A stretch of DNA of 64,000 nt from Rhizobium sp. Leaf371 (lineage in GTDB: Bacteria; Pseudomonadota; Alphaproteobacteria; Rhizobiales; Rhizobiaceae). Below, piece after piece: positions 51,979-60,043 of this stretch; position 1 is the first letter of the stretch; each line of letters starts with the position of its first letter. The position numbers and the translations under genes are program-made. The notes under the pieces are model-generated. The model was not told the DNA's origin. It made no database searches and saw only the letters and a list, made by a program, of their open reading frames with translations. The stretch is from assembly GCF_001424045.1 (NCBI RefSeq), contig NZ_LMQB01000001.1:470083-534082 (forward strand), in the 5' to 3' direction.

Positions 51979-53367
51979 ATGATGACGATGATCCAATGCA
52001 TTTCGCCGGTCGACGGCTCGGTCTATGCCGAGCGTGAAGCCATGCCCTACGAGGCCGCCGCCGAGGCGGTCGCGCGCGCGCGCAGAGCGCAAAAATCCTG
52101 GGCGAAACGACCGCTCGAGGAGCGCGTGCAGCTCGTGCTCAAGGGCGTGACCCGGCTGAACGAGATGGTGGACGAGGTGGTGCCGGAGCTTGCCTGGCAG
52201 ATGGGCCGCCCGGTGAAATTCGGCGGCGAGTTCCGTGGCTTCAACGAGCGCTCCAACTATGTCGCCTCGATTGCCGCCGATGCCATGAAGCCGCTGGTGA
52301 TCGAGGAAAGCGACCGTTTCGAGCGCCGGATCGTGCGCGAGGCGCACGGCGTCGTCTTCGTCATCGCGCCCTGGAACTACCCATACATGACCGCGATCAA
52401 CACGATCGCGCCGGCGCTGATGGCCGGCAATGTCGTGATCATCAAGCATGCGAGCCAGACGCTGCTCGTCGGCGAGCGCATGGTGCGCGCCTTCACCGAG
52501 GCCGGCATGCCGGAAGACGTGTTCCAGAACCTCTTCCTCGACCATGAGACGAGCGCGCGCCTGATCGCGGCCAAGGCCTTCGACTTCGTCAATTTCACCG
52601 GCTCCGTCGAGGGCGGGCGGTCGATCGAGCGTGCGGCGGCCGGCACGTTCACCGGGCTCGGGCTCGAACTCGGCGGCAAGGATCCGGGCTACGTCATGGA
52701 GGATGCGGACCTCGATGCGGCCGTGGACACGCTGATGGATGGCGCCACCTTCAACTCCGGCCAGTGCTGCTGCGGCATCGAGCGCATCTATGTGCATGAG
52801 AGCCTCTATGACGACTTCGTGGAAAAGTCGGTCGCCTGGGTGTCGAACTACAAGCTCGGCAACCCGCTCGATCCGGAAACGACGCTCGGCCCCATGGCCA
52901 ACAAGCGCTTTGCCGCCGTCGTGCGGGCGCAGGTGGCAGACGCGATCGCCAAGGGCGCGCGGGCGACGATCGATCCGAAGCTGTTTCCGGCGGATGATGG
53001 CGGCGCCTACATCGCGCCTCAGATCCTTGTTGATGTCGATCATTCCATGGAGTTCATGATCGAGGAAACCTTCGGTCCTGCCGTCGGCATCATGAAGGTC
53101 AAGAGCGACGCGGAAGCGCTTGCCCTGATGAACGACTGCAAATACGGGCTGACGGCATCGCTCTGGACGCAGGACCCCGAACGCGCGGCCGCCATCGGCG
53201 CCGAGATCGAGACGGGGACCGTCTTCATGAACCGCGCCGACTATCTCGATCCCGCGCTCTGCTGGACCGGCGTCAAGGAAACCGGTCGCGGCGGCTCGCT
53301 CTCCGTCTTCGGCTTCCACAACCTGACCCGGCCGAAATCCTACCATCTGAAGAAAGTCACGGCATGA
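51979..53367 (+). CDS. Aldehyde dehydrogenase
   Basis: About 462 residues. The catalytic cysteine is in GATFNSGQCCCGIERIYVH and the general base in LGLELGGKDPGYVMEDADL. Cofactor-binding and substrate-channel segments are present (FVIAPWNYPYMTAINTIAPALMAGN, FVNFTGSVEGG). It starts at one of three close ATG codons after TGGAG; 51979 is shown, 51982 has slightly better spacing. It overlaps the next gene by four bases (ATGA). In the proposed pathway it oxidises the gamma-glutamylated aldehyde to the acid. Confidence 0.92.
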   Translation: MMTMIQCISPVDGSVYAEREAMPYEAAAEAVARARRAQKSWAKRPLEERVQLVLKGVTRLNEMVDEVVPELAWQMGRPVKFGGEFRGFNERSNYVASIAADAMKPLVIEESDRFERRIVREAHGVVFVIAPWNYPYMTAINTIAPALMAGNVVIIKHASQTLLVGERMVRAFTEAGMPEDVFQNLFLDHETSARLIAAKAFDFVNFTGSVEGGRSIERAAAGTFTGLGLELGGKDPGYVMEDADLDAAVDTLMDGATFNSGQCCCGIERIYVHESLYDDFVEKSVAWVSNYKLGNPLDPETTLGPMANKRFAAVVRAQVADAIAKGARATIDPKLFPADDGGAYIAPQILVDVDHSMEFMIEETFGPAVGIMKVKSDAEALALMNDCKYGLTASLWTQDPERAAAIGAEIETGTVFMNRADYLDPALCWTGVKETGRGGSLSVFGFHNLTRPKSYHLKKVTA

Positions 53368-54509
53368 CCATTACCGCTAACTGGAGCTACCCGACCGCCA
53401 TCAAGTTCGGGGCAGGGCGCATCAAGGAACTCGCCGAGCACTGCAAGGCCGTCGGCATGAAGCGGCCGCTGCTGGTGACGGATCGCGGTCTCGCGCCGAT
53501 GGCAATCACACAGACTGCGCTCGATATTCTGGAGGCTGCCGGCCTCGGCCGCGCCATCTTCGCGGATGTCGATCCCAATCCGAACGACGTCAACCTCGAA
53601 GCCGGCGTGAAGGCCTTCCACGATGGCGGGCATGACGGCGTCGTCGCGTTCGGCGGCGGCTCCGGGCTCGACCTCGGCAAGGCCGTCGCCTTCATGGCCG
53701 GACAGACGCGCCCGGTCTGGGATTTCGAGGATGTCGGCGACTGGTGGACGCGGGCGTCCGTACCCGGCATCGCGCCGATCATCGCGGTGCCCACCACGGC
53801 GGGCACCGGCTCCGAGGTCGGCCGCGCCAGCGTCATCACCGATCACGTGACGCACACGAAGAAGGTCATCTTCCACCCCAAGTTCCTGCCTGCGGTCACG
53901 ATCTGCGATCCGGAACTCACCGTCGGCATGCCCAAGGTCATCACGGTCGGCACCGGCATGGATGCGTTCGCGCATTGCCTGGAGGCCTATTCCTCGCCGT
54001 TCTACCATCCGATGTCGCAGGGCATCGCGCTCGAAGGCCTGCGGCTCGTGAAGGACTACCTGCCGCGGGCGGTCGCCGACGGGCAGGATATCGAAGCGCG
54101 CGCCAACATGATGAGCGCGGCCGCAATGGGCGCCGTGGCGTTCCAGAAGGGCCTTGGCGCCATTCATGCCCTGTCGCATCCGGTTGGTGCGATCTACAAC
54201 ACGCATCACGGCATGACCAATGCCGTTGTCATGCCGGCCGTTCTGCGCTTCAACCGGCCTGCCATCGAAGAGAAGATCGGCCGTGCCGCCGCCTATCTCG
54301 GCATTTCCGGCGGGTTCGACGGGTTTACGGATTATGTGCTCGATCTGCGCAAGAGCCTCGGCGTTCCCGACGCGCTGTCCGGCCTCGGGGTCGGCACGGA
54401 CCAGATCGACCGCATGGCGGAGATGGCGATCGTCGATCCCACGGCCGGCGGCAATCCGGTCGAACTGACGCTCGACGCGGCGCGCGCGCTGTTCATCGAG
54501 ACGATCTGA
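53364..54509 (+). CDS. Iron-containing alcohol dehydrogenase
   Basis: A 381-residue group III dehydrogenase. The NAD-binding glycine motif is VAFGGGSGLDLGKA, followed by PTTAGTGSEV. The metal site uses the aspartate in ICDPELT and histidines in GMDAFAHCLEAY, IHALSHPVGA and NTHHGMTNAV, all present. It overlaps the aldehyde dehydrogenase by ATGA. It would oxidise an alcohol group of a gamma-glutamyl amino-alcohol, the step that distinguishes this set from the putrescine (Puu) pathway. Confidence 0.93.
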   Translation: MTITANWSYPTAIKFGAGRIKELAEHCKAVGMKRPLLVTDRGLAPMAITQTALDILEAAGLGRAIFADVDPNPNDVNLEAGVKAFHDGGHDGVVAFGGGSGLDLGKAVAFMAGQTRPVWDFEDVGDWWTRASVPGIAPIIAVPTTAGTGSEVGRASVITDHVTHTKKVIFHPKFLPAVTICDPELTVGMPKVITVGTGMDAFAHCLEAYSSPFYHPMSQGIALEGLRLVKDYLPRAVADGQDIEARANMMSAAAMGAVAFQKGLGAIHALSHPVGAIYNTHHGMTNAVVMPAVLRFNRPAIEEKIGRAAAYLGISGGFDGFTDYVLDLRKSLGVPDALSGLGVGTDQIDRMAEMAIVDPTAGGNPVELTLDAARALFIETI

Positions 54510-54525
54510 GACGGCCTTGCAGGCT

Positions 54526-54559
54526 GCCTGGCGCAACGGTTTCAAAGCCTGCGCCAGGC
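54526..54559 (+). terminator. Terminator-like hairpin after the alcohol dehydrogenase
   Basis: GCCTGGCGCA and TGCGCCAGGC form a 10-bp stem around a 14-base loop, 17 bases after the stop, followed by a pyrimidine stretch (TGTCTCTCATT). Confidence 0.6.
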
Positions 54560-54697
54560 TGTCTCTCATTGGTTCTCGTATCGTGCGTTAAGACTTCATT
54601 AACCACGATTTGAAAGATTTGGCTTAACCGCGGCGGCTTCAGGGGCTGGAGCTGATTGCGGGGCAAACCGGGGCTCTGCGTCCCCAAAGAGGTTTCC

Positions 54698-55390
54698 ATG
54701 CCAGTCATTACACTCGCCAACACGAAGGGCGGCGCCGGCAAGACCACTGCTGCGCTCATTCTCGCCACGGAACTCGCACGCGCCGGCAACCGCGTTACGG
54801 TGCTCGACGCCGATCCGCAGCGTTGGATCTCGACCTGGCACGAGATCTCCGGTGCCGTCCCGAACATCGACGTCATCTCGGAAATCTCGATGGCCTCGAT
54901 CCAGGGCCACATCATCGAAAACCGCCGCAGCACCGACTATTTCGTCATCGACCTCGCCGGTGCGCGCAACAGCCTGCTGGCAACCGCCATCGGCCTGTCC
55001 GACCATGTGCTCATCCCCATCCAGGGCTGTTCGATGGATGCCAAGGGCGGCGCGCAGGTGCTGGAACTCCTGGCGCAGCTCGAAAAGCAGGCCGGCGTGC
55101 GCATTGACCATTCCGTCGTGCTGACGCGTGTCAGCTCGCTGGTGACGACGCGGGCTCTGCAGGTGGTCAAGGGGCTTCTGGCCAGCCGCAACGTGCGCGT
55201 TCTGGAAACGCCGATCATCGAGCGCGCGGCCTTCCGCGATGTGTTCGATTGCGGCGGCACATTGCAGACCATGGACCCCGCGCGCGTGAGCAATCTGGAC
55301 AAGGCACGCGAGAACGCCCGCTTGTTCGCCGAGGAGGTCCGTCGCCTCGTGCCGCTCAACGTCACTCGCGCTTTCCGCCGCGCGGCCTGA
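54698..55390 (+). CDS. ParA-family ATPase (orphan)
   Basis: A 230-residue Walker-type ATPase. The deviant Walker A box is NTKGGAGKTTAALILATELA, and Walker B corresponds to YFVIDLAGARN. Length is that of stand-alone ParA/MinD-like proteins (VirC1-like, PpfA-like) without an extra N-terminal DNA-binding domain. No parB or parS-like repeat lies nearby, so it is an orphan that may position a protein or chemoreceptor cluster or have another spatial role. ATG 54698 follows AAAGAGG. Confidence 0.9.
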   Translation: MPVITLANTKGGAGKTTAALILATELARAGNRVTVLDADPQRWISTWHEISGAVPNIDVISEISMASIQGHIIENRRSTDYFVIDLAGARNSLLATAIGLSDHVLIPIQGCSMDAKGGAQVLELLAQLEKQAGVRIDHSVVLTRVSSLVTTRALQVVKGLLASRNVRVLETPIIERAAFRDVFDCGGTLQTMDPARVSNLDKARENARLFAEEVRRLVPLNVTRAFRRAA

Positions 55391-55401
55391 TCGACGGTCC
55401 C

Positions 55402-55430
55402 GAACGCGGCATCATCACGGTGCCGCGTTC
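55402..55430. other. Hairpin between convergent parA-like and oxidoreductase genes
   Basis: GAACGCGGCA pairs with TGCCGCGTTC around a nine-base loop. No U-run on either strand. Probable transcript-end structure. Confidence 0.55.
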
Positions 55431-55448
55431 CGTGTCTCGGACCCTGCT

Positions 55449-56750
55449 TCAGAAGCGCCGGTCGATCAGGTGCTTTGCCTGCGCGCCGACATGGTAGAAG
55501 GCGGACTTCACCGTCCGCAGCGGATCGGGCGTGACAGGTGTCTCGTCGAGCGGCATGGCATGGGCGCCACCGGTGATCTGGTGGGCGAGGGCCCGACCGA
55601 ACACGGTGCCGGGGGCGATGCCCCGGCCATTATAGCCGCTGACCGAGAGGACGTCGGGCGCGACCGTGTGAAGCCTGGGCAGGGCATTGGTCGTCATGCC
55701 GATACGGCCGTCCCACCAATATTCGAAATCGATCGCGCCGAGCTGCGGAAAGAGCGCCGCAAGCGAGCGCTCGGCAAATCCGCGATGCGTTCCGGTCGCC
55801 ACGGCATCGAGGCGTCCGATGCTGCCGAAGATCAACCGGTTCTGCTGGTCCATGCGAAACGAGGTCATGACCATGCCGGTATCCCAGCAACCCTGGCGCT
55901 CCGGCAGGATCGTGGCTGCGACGTTGGCGGAGAGCGGCTTCGTGGCGAACTGGAAATAGGGAAGAATGGTCAGCTCGCTCGCCGGCGCGCTCCACGGCAT
56001 GCCATCGACCAGCGAGCCATAGGCATTGGTGGCCAGCACGACCTTCGGTGCCGTCACACGGCCGGCCGGCGTCTTCAGGACCCAGGCGGCGCCTTCGCGG
56101 GCAGCACCCGTCAGCGGCGTCTCGGTATACACGCGGACTCCGGCTTTGACGGCTGCATGGGCCAGGCCATGGGCGTAAGCGAGAGGCTGGATGGTACCGG
56201 CGCGGCGATCGAGAAGGCCGCCCGCAAATCCCTCCGCGCCGGTCAGCCCATGGGCCCGGTCCGCATCGAGCACCTCGACAGGGGCGCCGAAAGCGGCCCA
56301 TTGCGCCTGCCGATCGGTAATATCCGCAAGACCGTCCACCCCCACGGCCATGTGCAGCGTGCCGTTGCGCACCGCCTCGCATGCGATCTCGTGCCGCTCG
56401 ATCAGATCGAAGACGAGTGACGGACCATCGCCGAGGGCGTGCAGCAGGCGCTCGCCAGGGTCTTTTCCAAGAGAGGCGATCAGATCGGCCGGCTTCGTCC
56501 ACATGCCGGCGTTGACGAGGCCGACATTGCGCCCCGACCCGCCGAACCCGATCATGCGCGCCTCGATGAGGACGACACCGACGCCCTGCTCCGCAAGGTG
56601 CAGAGCCGCGGAAAGTCCGGTAAATCCGCCACCGATGATAGCGACGTCTGCCGTGACATCCGTGTCCAGCATCAAGGTCTGCGGCGGAGGCGGCGCGGTC
56701 GCATGCCAGAGGTTCGGCCCGATCTTGTAACGCGCGCGTTCATCCGCCAT
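55449..56750 (-). CDS. FAD-dependent oxidoreductase, D-amino acid oxidase/PuuB type
   Basis: About 433 residues from ATG 56750. The start (YKIGPNLWHATAPPPPQTLM, then LDTDVTADVAIIGGGFTGLSAALHLAEQGVGVVLIEARMIGFGGSGRN) has the GxGxxG fold and the GFGGSGRN motif of PuuB/ordL-like flavin oxidoreductases. The C-terminal FAD box is SGYNGRGIAPGTVFGRALAHQITGG. Such enzymes oxidise gamma-glutamylputrescine, sarcosine-like amines or D-amino acids. It lies 1 kb from the gamma-glutamylation cluster on the opposite strand and may belong to the same metabolism. Confidence 0.88.
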   Translation of the reverse strand: MADERARYKIGPNLWHATAPPPPQTLMLDTDVTADVAIIGGGFTGLSAALHLAEQGVGVVLIEARMIGFGGSGRNVGLVNAGMWTKPADLIASLGKDPGERLLHALGDGPSLVFDLIERHEIACEAVRNGTLHMAVGVDGLADITDRQAQWAAFGAPVEVLDADRAHGLTGAEGFAGGLLDRRAGTIQPLAYAHGLAHAAVKAGVRVYTETPLTGAAREGAAWVLKTPAGRVTAPKVVLATNAYGSLVDGMPWSAPASELTILPYFQFATKPLSANVAATILPERQGCWDTGMVMTSFRMDQQNRLIFGSIGRLDAVATGTHRGFAERSLAALFPQLGAIDFEYWWDGRIGMTTNALPRLHTVAPDVLSVSGYNGRGIAPGTVFGRALAHQITGGAHAMPLDETPVTPDPLRTVKSAFYHVGAQAKHLIDRRF

Positions 56751-56922
56751 GCGGGCATCCTTACTGTGTCCAAAGCTCTGCAGCCCTGAGATAACCGATC
56801 CTGGCCCCGGATGCCTCATGACAATCGCGGATGACGTGATGCCGGGGGCGATGCCCCAAACTCAAGCGCTGTTCCTGCTCCGCCGTCTTCGCAGCCACCC
56901 TTGTCTGTCGCCGCGTCCGCGA

Positions 56923-58362
56923 TCAGTCGAGGAACTCGACCGTCGTGCCGACGCTCACCATCTTGGCGAGTTCCGTCGCATCCCAGTTGGTCAGTCGCAC
57001 GCAGCCATGGCTCTGTGTCTTGCCGATCTTCGACGGCTCCGGCGTTCCGTGAATGCCGTAGGTCGGCTTCGACAGTGCGATCCAGACCGTGCCGACAGGG
57101 CCGTTCGGCCCGGGCTGCAGGGTAAGGACCTTGTCGTTTTCGCCCTGCTTGAAGTTGATCTTCGGATTGTAGGTATAGCCCGGGTTCAGTGCGATGCGAT
57201 CGACCTGCACGGTGCCGGACGGCGAGGGCGTGTCCGAGGAGCCGATCGTTGCCGGATAGGCCGCAATCAGCGCACCCGATTCGTCATAGGCGAAAACCTG
57301 CTTTCGCGGCTTGTCTGCGACGATGCGCGCCACCTTGCCTGTCTTCGGCTCGCCCGGATTGATGACCTTGATGATCGTTCCCGGAATGGTGAAATCGACG
57401 CCGGGGTTCAGTTCGCGCAGGTAAGCCTCGTCCATGTGGAAGCGCTCTCCGAGCATTTCCGTGGTCGAGGTGAAGGACATGTGCGGAAGGAGTGCCTTGT
57501 GGGCATAATCGTCCGGAATTTCCGCGACATAGGGACCGGCAGCATCCGCAGCCGTGATGGTGTAGGTCGTGATCGCCAGGCCACCGCTGAGACGCAGGCG
57601 CTCCAACGTGTCTTCCGTGTTGTTCGGGTCGAGCGTCTCCCCGGTTGCCTGCTGCCACGCCTCGATCGCCTTGGTGACGTTCGAGCCGTTCTTGCCGTCG
57701 ATCACGCCGGGCGAAAAACCTTCGCGATCGAGGAAGACCTGGAGGGCCGTGATTTCGGCGCTGGATTTGCGGGTGATGGCCGTCGCGCGGGGCAGGGCGG
57801 TACCCTGCGACGCTGGCGGCTGCTCGGGCGGCAGTGCGGCCATGTCGTTTTCGTCCGGAAGCGGCTCGTCTGCGGCCGGAAGATCGCCCCGCTCGACGCC
57901 TGGCGGGACGAAATTGCGATAATCCGGAACGCCGTTCCCGCCGTCGCGCCTGCGGACATAGGGTCGGTCTCCATAGGCCTCGTTGCCGAACGCGCTGTTT
58001 CCGTAGGTCCGGTCTTGCTGCGGCCGGCCGCCAAAGGCCTCGTCGCCATAGGGTTCCGCGCCGTAGGAATCGGGCGGCGGGCGGCGGCGTTCCGCATTGG
58101 CGGCGCGCGATCCCATCACGGTGGCGACGATATTGCCCCAATTGTCCACCAGCACCGTGCGGCCGCGGGCATCGCGCATCACGCGAACGTCACCATTCTC
58201 AGGGACAAAATCGAGAACATCCCCCTGTGGCGTCACCAGAACCTGATCCGGCGAGAGCACGAGGCGCGACTGCGCCGAAACCGGCGTGGAAACCGGCAGA
58301 AGGCCGGCCGCCAAAAGGGCGGCCAGAAGGAAGGATGGGGTACGTCTCGGAGCGATCGTCAC
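56923..58362 (-). CDS. L,D-transpeptidase (YkuD) with peptidoglycan-binding domain
   Basis: A 479-residue exported enzyme from GTG 58362. A signal peptide (PSFLLAALLAAGLLPVSTPVSA) is followed by a low-complexity linker (about 95-140) with degenerate repeats such as PYGDEAFGG, YGNSAFG and NEAYGDRPY, then a peptidoglycan-binding-like helical domain (KSSAEITALQVFLDREGFSPGVIDGKNGSNVTKAIEAWQQATGE). The C-terminal YkuD domain has the catalytic motif HGTPEPSKIGKTQSHGCVRLTNWDA with Ser-His-Gly-Cys. It forms or attaches 3-3 crosslinks in the cell wall. Tandem repeats lie just upstream of the start. Confidence 0.93.
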   Translation of the reverse strand: MTIAPRRTPSFLLAALLAAGLLPVSTPVSAQSRLVLSPDQVLVTPQGDVLDFVPENGDVRVMRDARGRTVLVDNWGNIVATVMGSRAANAERRRPPPDSYGAEPYGDEAFGGRPQQDRTYGNSAFGNEAYGDRPYVRRRDGGNGVPDYRNFVPPGVERGDLPAADEPLPDENDMAALPPEQPPASQGTALPRATAITRKSSAEITALQVFLDREGFSPGVIDGKNGSNVTKAIEAWQQATGETLDPNNTEDTLERLRLSGGLAITTYTITAADAAGPYVAEIPDDYAHKALLPHMSFTSTTEMLGERFHMDEAYLRELNPGVDFTIPGTIIKVINPGEPKTGKVARIVADKPRKQVFAYDESGALIAAYPATIGSSDTPSPSGTVQVDRIALNPGYTYNPKINFKQGENDKVLTLQPGPNGPVGTVWIALSKPTYGIHGTPEPSKIGKTQSHGCVRLTNWDATELAKMVSVGTTVEFLD

Positions 58363-58368
58363 GACAAT

Positions 58369-58404
58369 AACCTGTTGATAGGCGGGAACCTGTTGATGGG
58401 CGGG
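58369..58404. repeat. Tandem 18-bp repeat upstream of the L,D-transpeptidase
   Basis: AACCTGTTGATAGGCGGG is followed at once by AACCTGTTGATGGGCGGG (one mismatch). The first copy ends seven bases before the GTG start, so it overlaps the leader and ribosome-site region. Confidence 0.8.
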
Positions 58405-58536
58405 CCGACCCGCGAGCTACAAGCGGAATGGGACGTTAATATGAAAAGCCTGAATTCAACGTTAAAGAACTGCTAACCATGCGAAAAGCGAGACGTCGGA
58501 GAGCAAGGAAGCGCCTGCCCGCGTCAGAAGGGGGAG

Positions 58537-59463
58537 ATGATGCGACTGGACGATGATCATGCGGGAAAAAGGGTGACGCTGCTGCTGGACAGCGCATCCG
58601 CGATGGATGTGGCGGCGCTGGTGGTCGATGGACTGGACCTCTCGCCGGGCGAGGCCATCCCGTCCGATGGGGATCCGCGCATCGATCAGGCCCTGAAGGG
58701 GTTCCTCTTCACCTGCGGCCCGGATCATATCCGCCATCCCGAGCCGACGTCCAAGGGTGGCCTCTATCCGCTCCATGGCTCGCTTTCGGGCACGCCGGTC
58801 CAGGTCGACACGCTGGAGGCGACCGAAAATACGTGCCATGCCATCGTCGATATCGCCTTGGCCGATGGCGGCAAGGCCCGACTGAGCCGCCGCTGGTCGA
58901 TCACGCAAGGGGCGGTTCATCTCCAGGATCGTGTGGAGAATACAGGCGATACGCCATTTCCGCCCCTGTGGATGTATCATCTGAATATCGCCGGCCGGCT
59001 CTTCGACAGCAGCACCTGCGTCACCGGCGCCATGATCCCGGGCGGGGTCATGGGCTGGCGGTTCGGCGAAAGCGAGAGCGCGCATGTGCTTTTTCCGGCT
59101 GACGGGGATGCTGCCGGTCCAGATGCAAAACCAACTCCACATGCAAAACCCGCTGGCAGTGCAGCCACCGGTGCGGCGATCGCCGCAGACGACTGGGCAC
59201 GGGTGCGAATCGGCCCCTTTGCGGCGCTCGCGAACCGCTCGCTCGACATCCGTTTCAGGAGCGACCACCTACCGTTCCTCCAGATGTGGCGTTGCCAGCG
59301 CGGCGACACGAACGTGGTCAGCATCGAGCCCGTATCCCACCGTATCGCCAAGCGCCCAGCGCTTGCCGAGAGCTGCGCGCTGTTCATGCTCAAGCCGGGC
59401 GCCGCGATCGCATACGAACTGATGTTCGGCATCGTCGACCCGGATGAAGCGGATCTGACCTGA
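58537..59463 (+). CDS. Aldose-1-epimerase-like/DUF4432 protein
   Basis: A 308-residue galactose-mutarotase-fold protein. Recognisable elements are LKGFLFTCGPDHIRHPEPTSKGGLYPLHGSLSGTPVQVD (catalytic His-containing LHGSL), LSRRWSITQGAVHLQDRVENTGDTPFPPLWMYHLNIAGRLF (with W-M-Y-H motif) and IEPVSHRIAKRPALAESCALFMLKPGAAIAYELMFGI. These match DUF4432, a family of sugar-epimerase homologues of unknown specificity. The second ATG (58540) has better spacing from GAAGGGGGA than the first. An internal alanine-rich insert (ADGDAAGPDAKPTPHAKPAG) is unusual. Confidence 0.82.
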   Translation: MMRLDDDHAGKRVTLLLDSASAMDVAALVVDGLDLSPGEAIPSDGDPRIDQALKGFLFTCGPDHIRHPEPTSKGGLYPLHGSLSGTPVQVDTLEATENTCHAIVDIALADGGKARLSRRWSITQGAVHLQDRVENTGDTPFPPLWMYHLNIAGRLFDSSTCVTGAMIPGGVMGWRFGESESAHVLFPADGDAAGPDAKPTPHAKPAGSAATGAAIAADDWARVRIGPFAALANRSLDIRFRSDHLPFLQMWRCQRGDTNVVSIEPVSHRIAKRPALAESCALFMLKPGAAIAYELMFGIVDPDEADLT

Positions 59464-59539
59464 TTGACCTCTGCCGCAAAGGCGTCCTACATCTTCGACA
59501 ACGAAGCTTGCGGCGCGCCGCGCGTCGAGGAGAACCAGC

Positions 59540-59881
59540 ATGGACGACATCCGCCCGATCAACGACGAATATTCCGTGACCGGCCAAATCACCGTAGCCG
59601 ACCTCGATCAGATCAAGGCCCTGGGCTTCAAGTCGATCGTCTGCCACCGCCCCGACCATGAGCAGCCCGGCCAGCCGGACTTTGCCGAGATCGAGCAACG
59701 CGCCCACGCGCTTGGCATCGAGACCATGCATATCCCTGTCGGCCCCGCTGGCGTGACCGCCGATGCCGTGCACAAGATGGTCGATGCGCTCGACACGTTC
59801 CAGCGCCCCATGCTCGGCTACTGCCGCTCCGGCGCCCGCTCGACCGCCGTCTACCAGCAGACGCAACATATCCGCGGATAG
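59540..59881 (+). CDS. TIGR01244-family protein (beta-lactamase-hydrolase-like phosphatase)
   Basis: A 113-residue protein of the TIGR01244 family, a protein-tyrosine-phosphatase-like fold. The active-site loop CRSGARSTAV (pattern CxxGxRS/T) is intact. Other landmarks are RPINDEYSVTGQITVADLDQIKALGFKSIVCHRPDHEQPGQP and the HIPVGPAGVTADAVHKMVDAL segment. In other bacteria this domain is fused to or adjacent to sulfide:quinone oxidoreductase or metallo-beta-lactamase-fold sulfur dioxygenase (Blh). Here it is free-standing. Ribosome site GAGGAGAA. Confidence 0.9.
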   Translation: MDDIRPINDEYSVTGQITVADLDQIKALGFKSIVCHRPDHEQPGQPDFAEIEQRAHALGIETMHIPVGPAGVTADAVHKMVDALDTFQRPMLGYCRSGARSTAVYQQTQHIRG

Positions 59882-59925
59882 ACTCGATATCTGCAGGATG
59901 GCTCGGCGGCTCGCTCCGCACTGTG

Positions 59926-59975
59926 CCTCTCAGTATCGCCCTCTCAGTACCGTCCCTCTCGTATCGTCCCTCTCT
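59926..59975. repeat. Degenerate 14-bp tandem repeat
   Basis: Three and a half units: CCTCTCAGTATCGC, CCTCTCAGTACCGT, CCCTCTCGTATCGT, and CCCTCTC... It lies in the 160-bp gap between convergent genes. No function evident. Confidence 0.6.
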
Positions 59976-60043
59976 GGCCTCCGTCCGAAGGCCCTCCGTG
60001 ACATGCGCGCTTTGCGGAAAGCACTTCGGCCTCCGGCTTCTGC

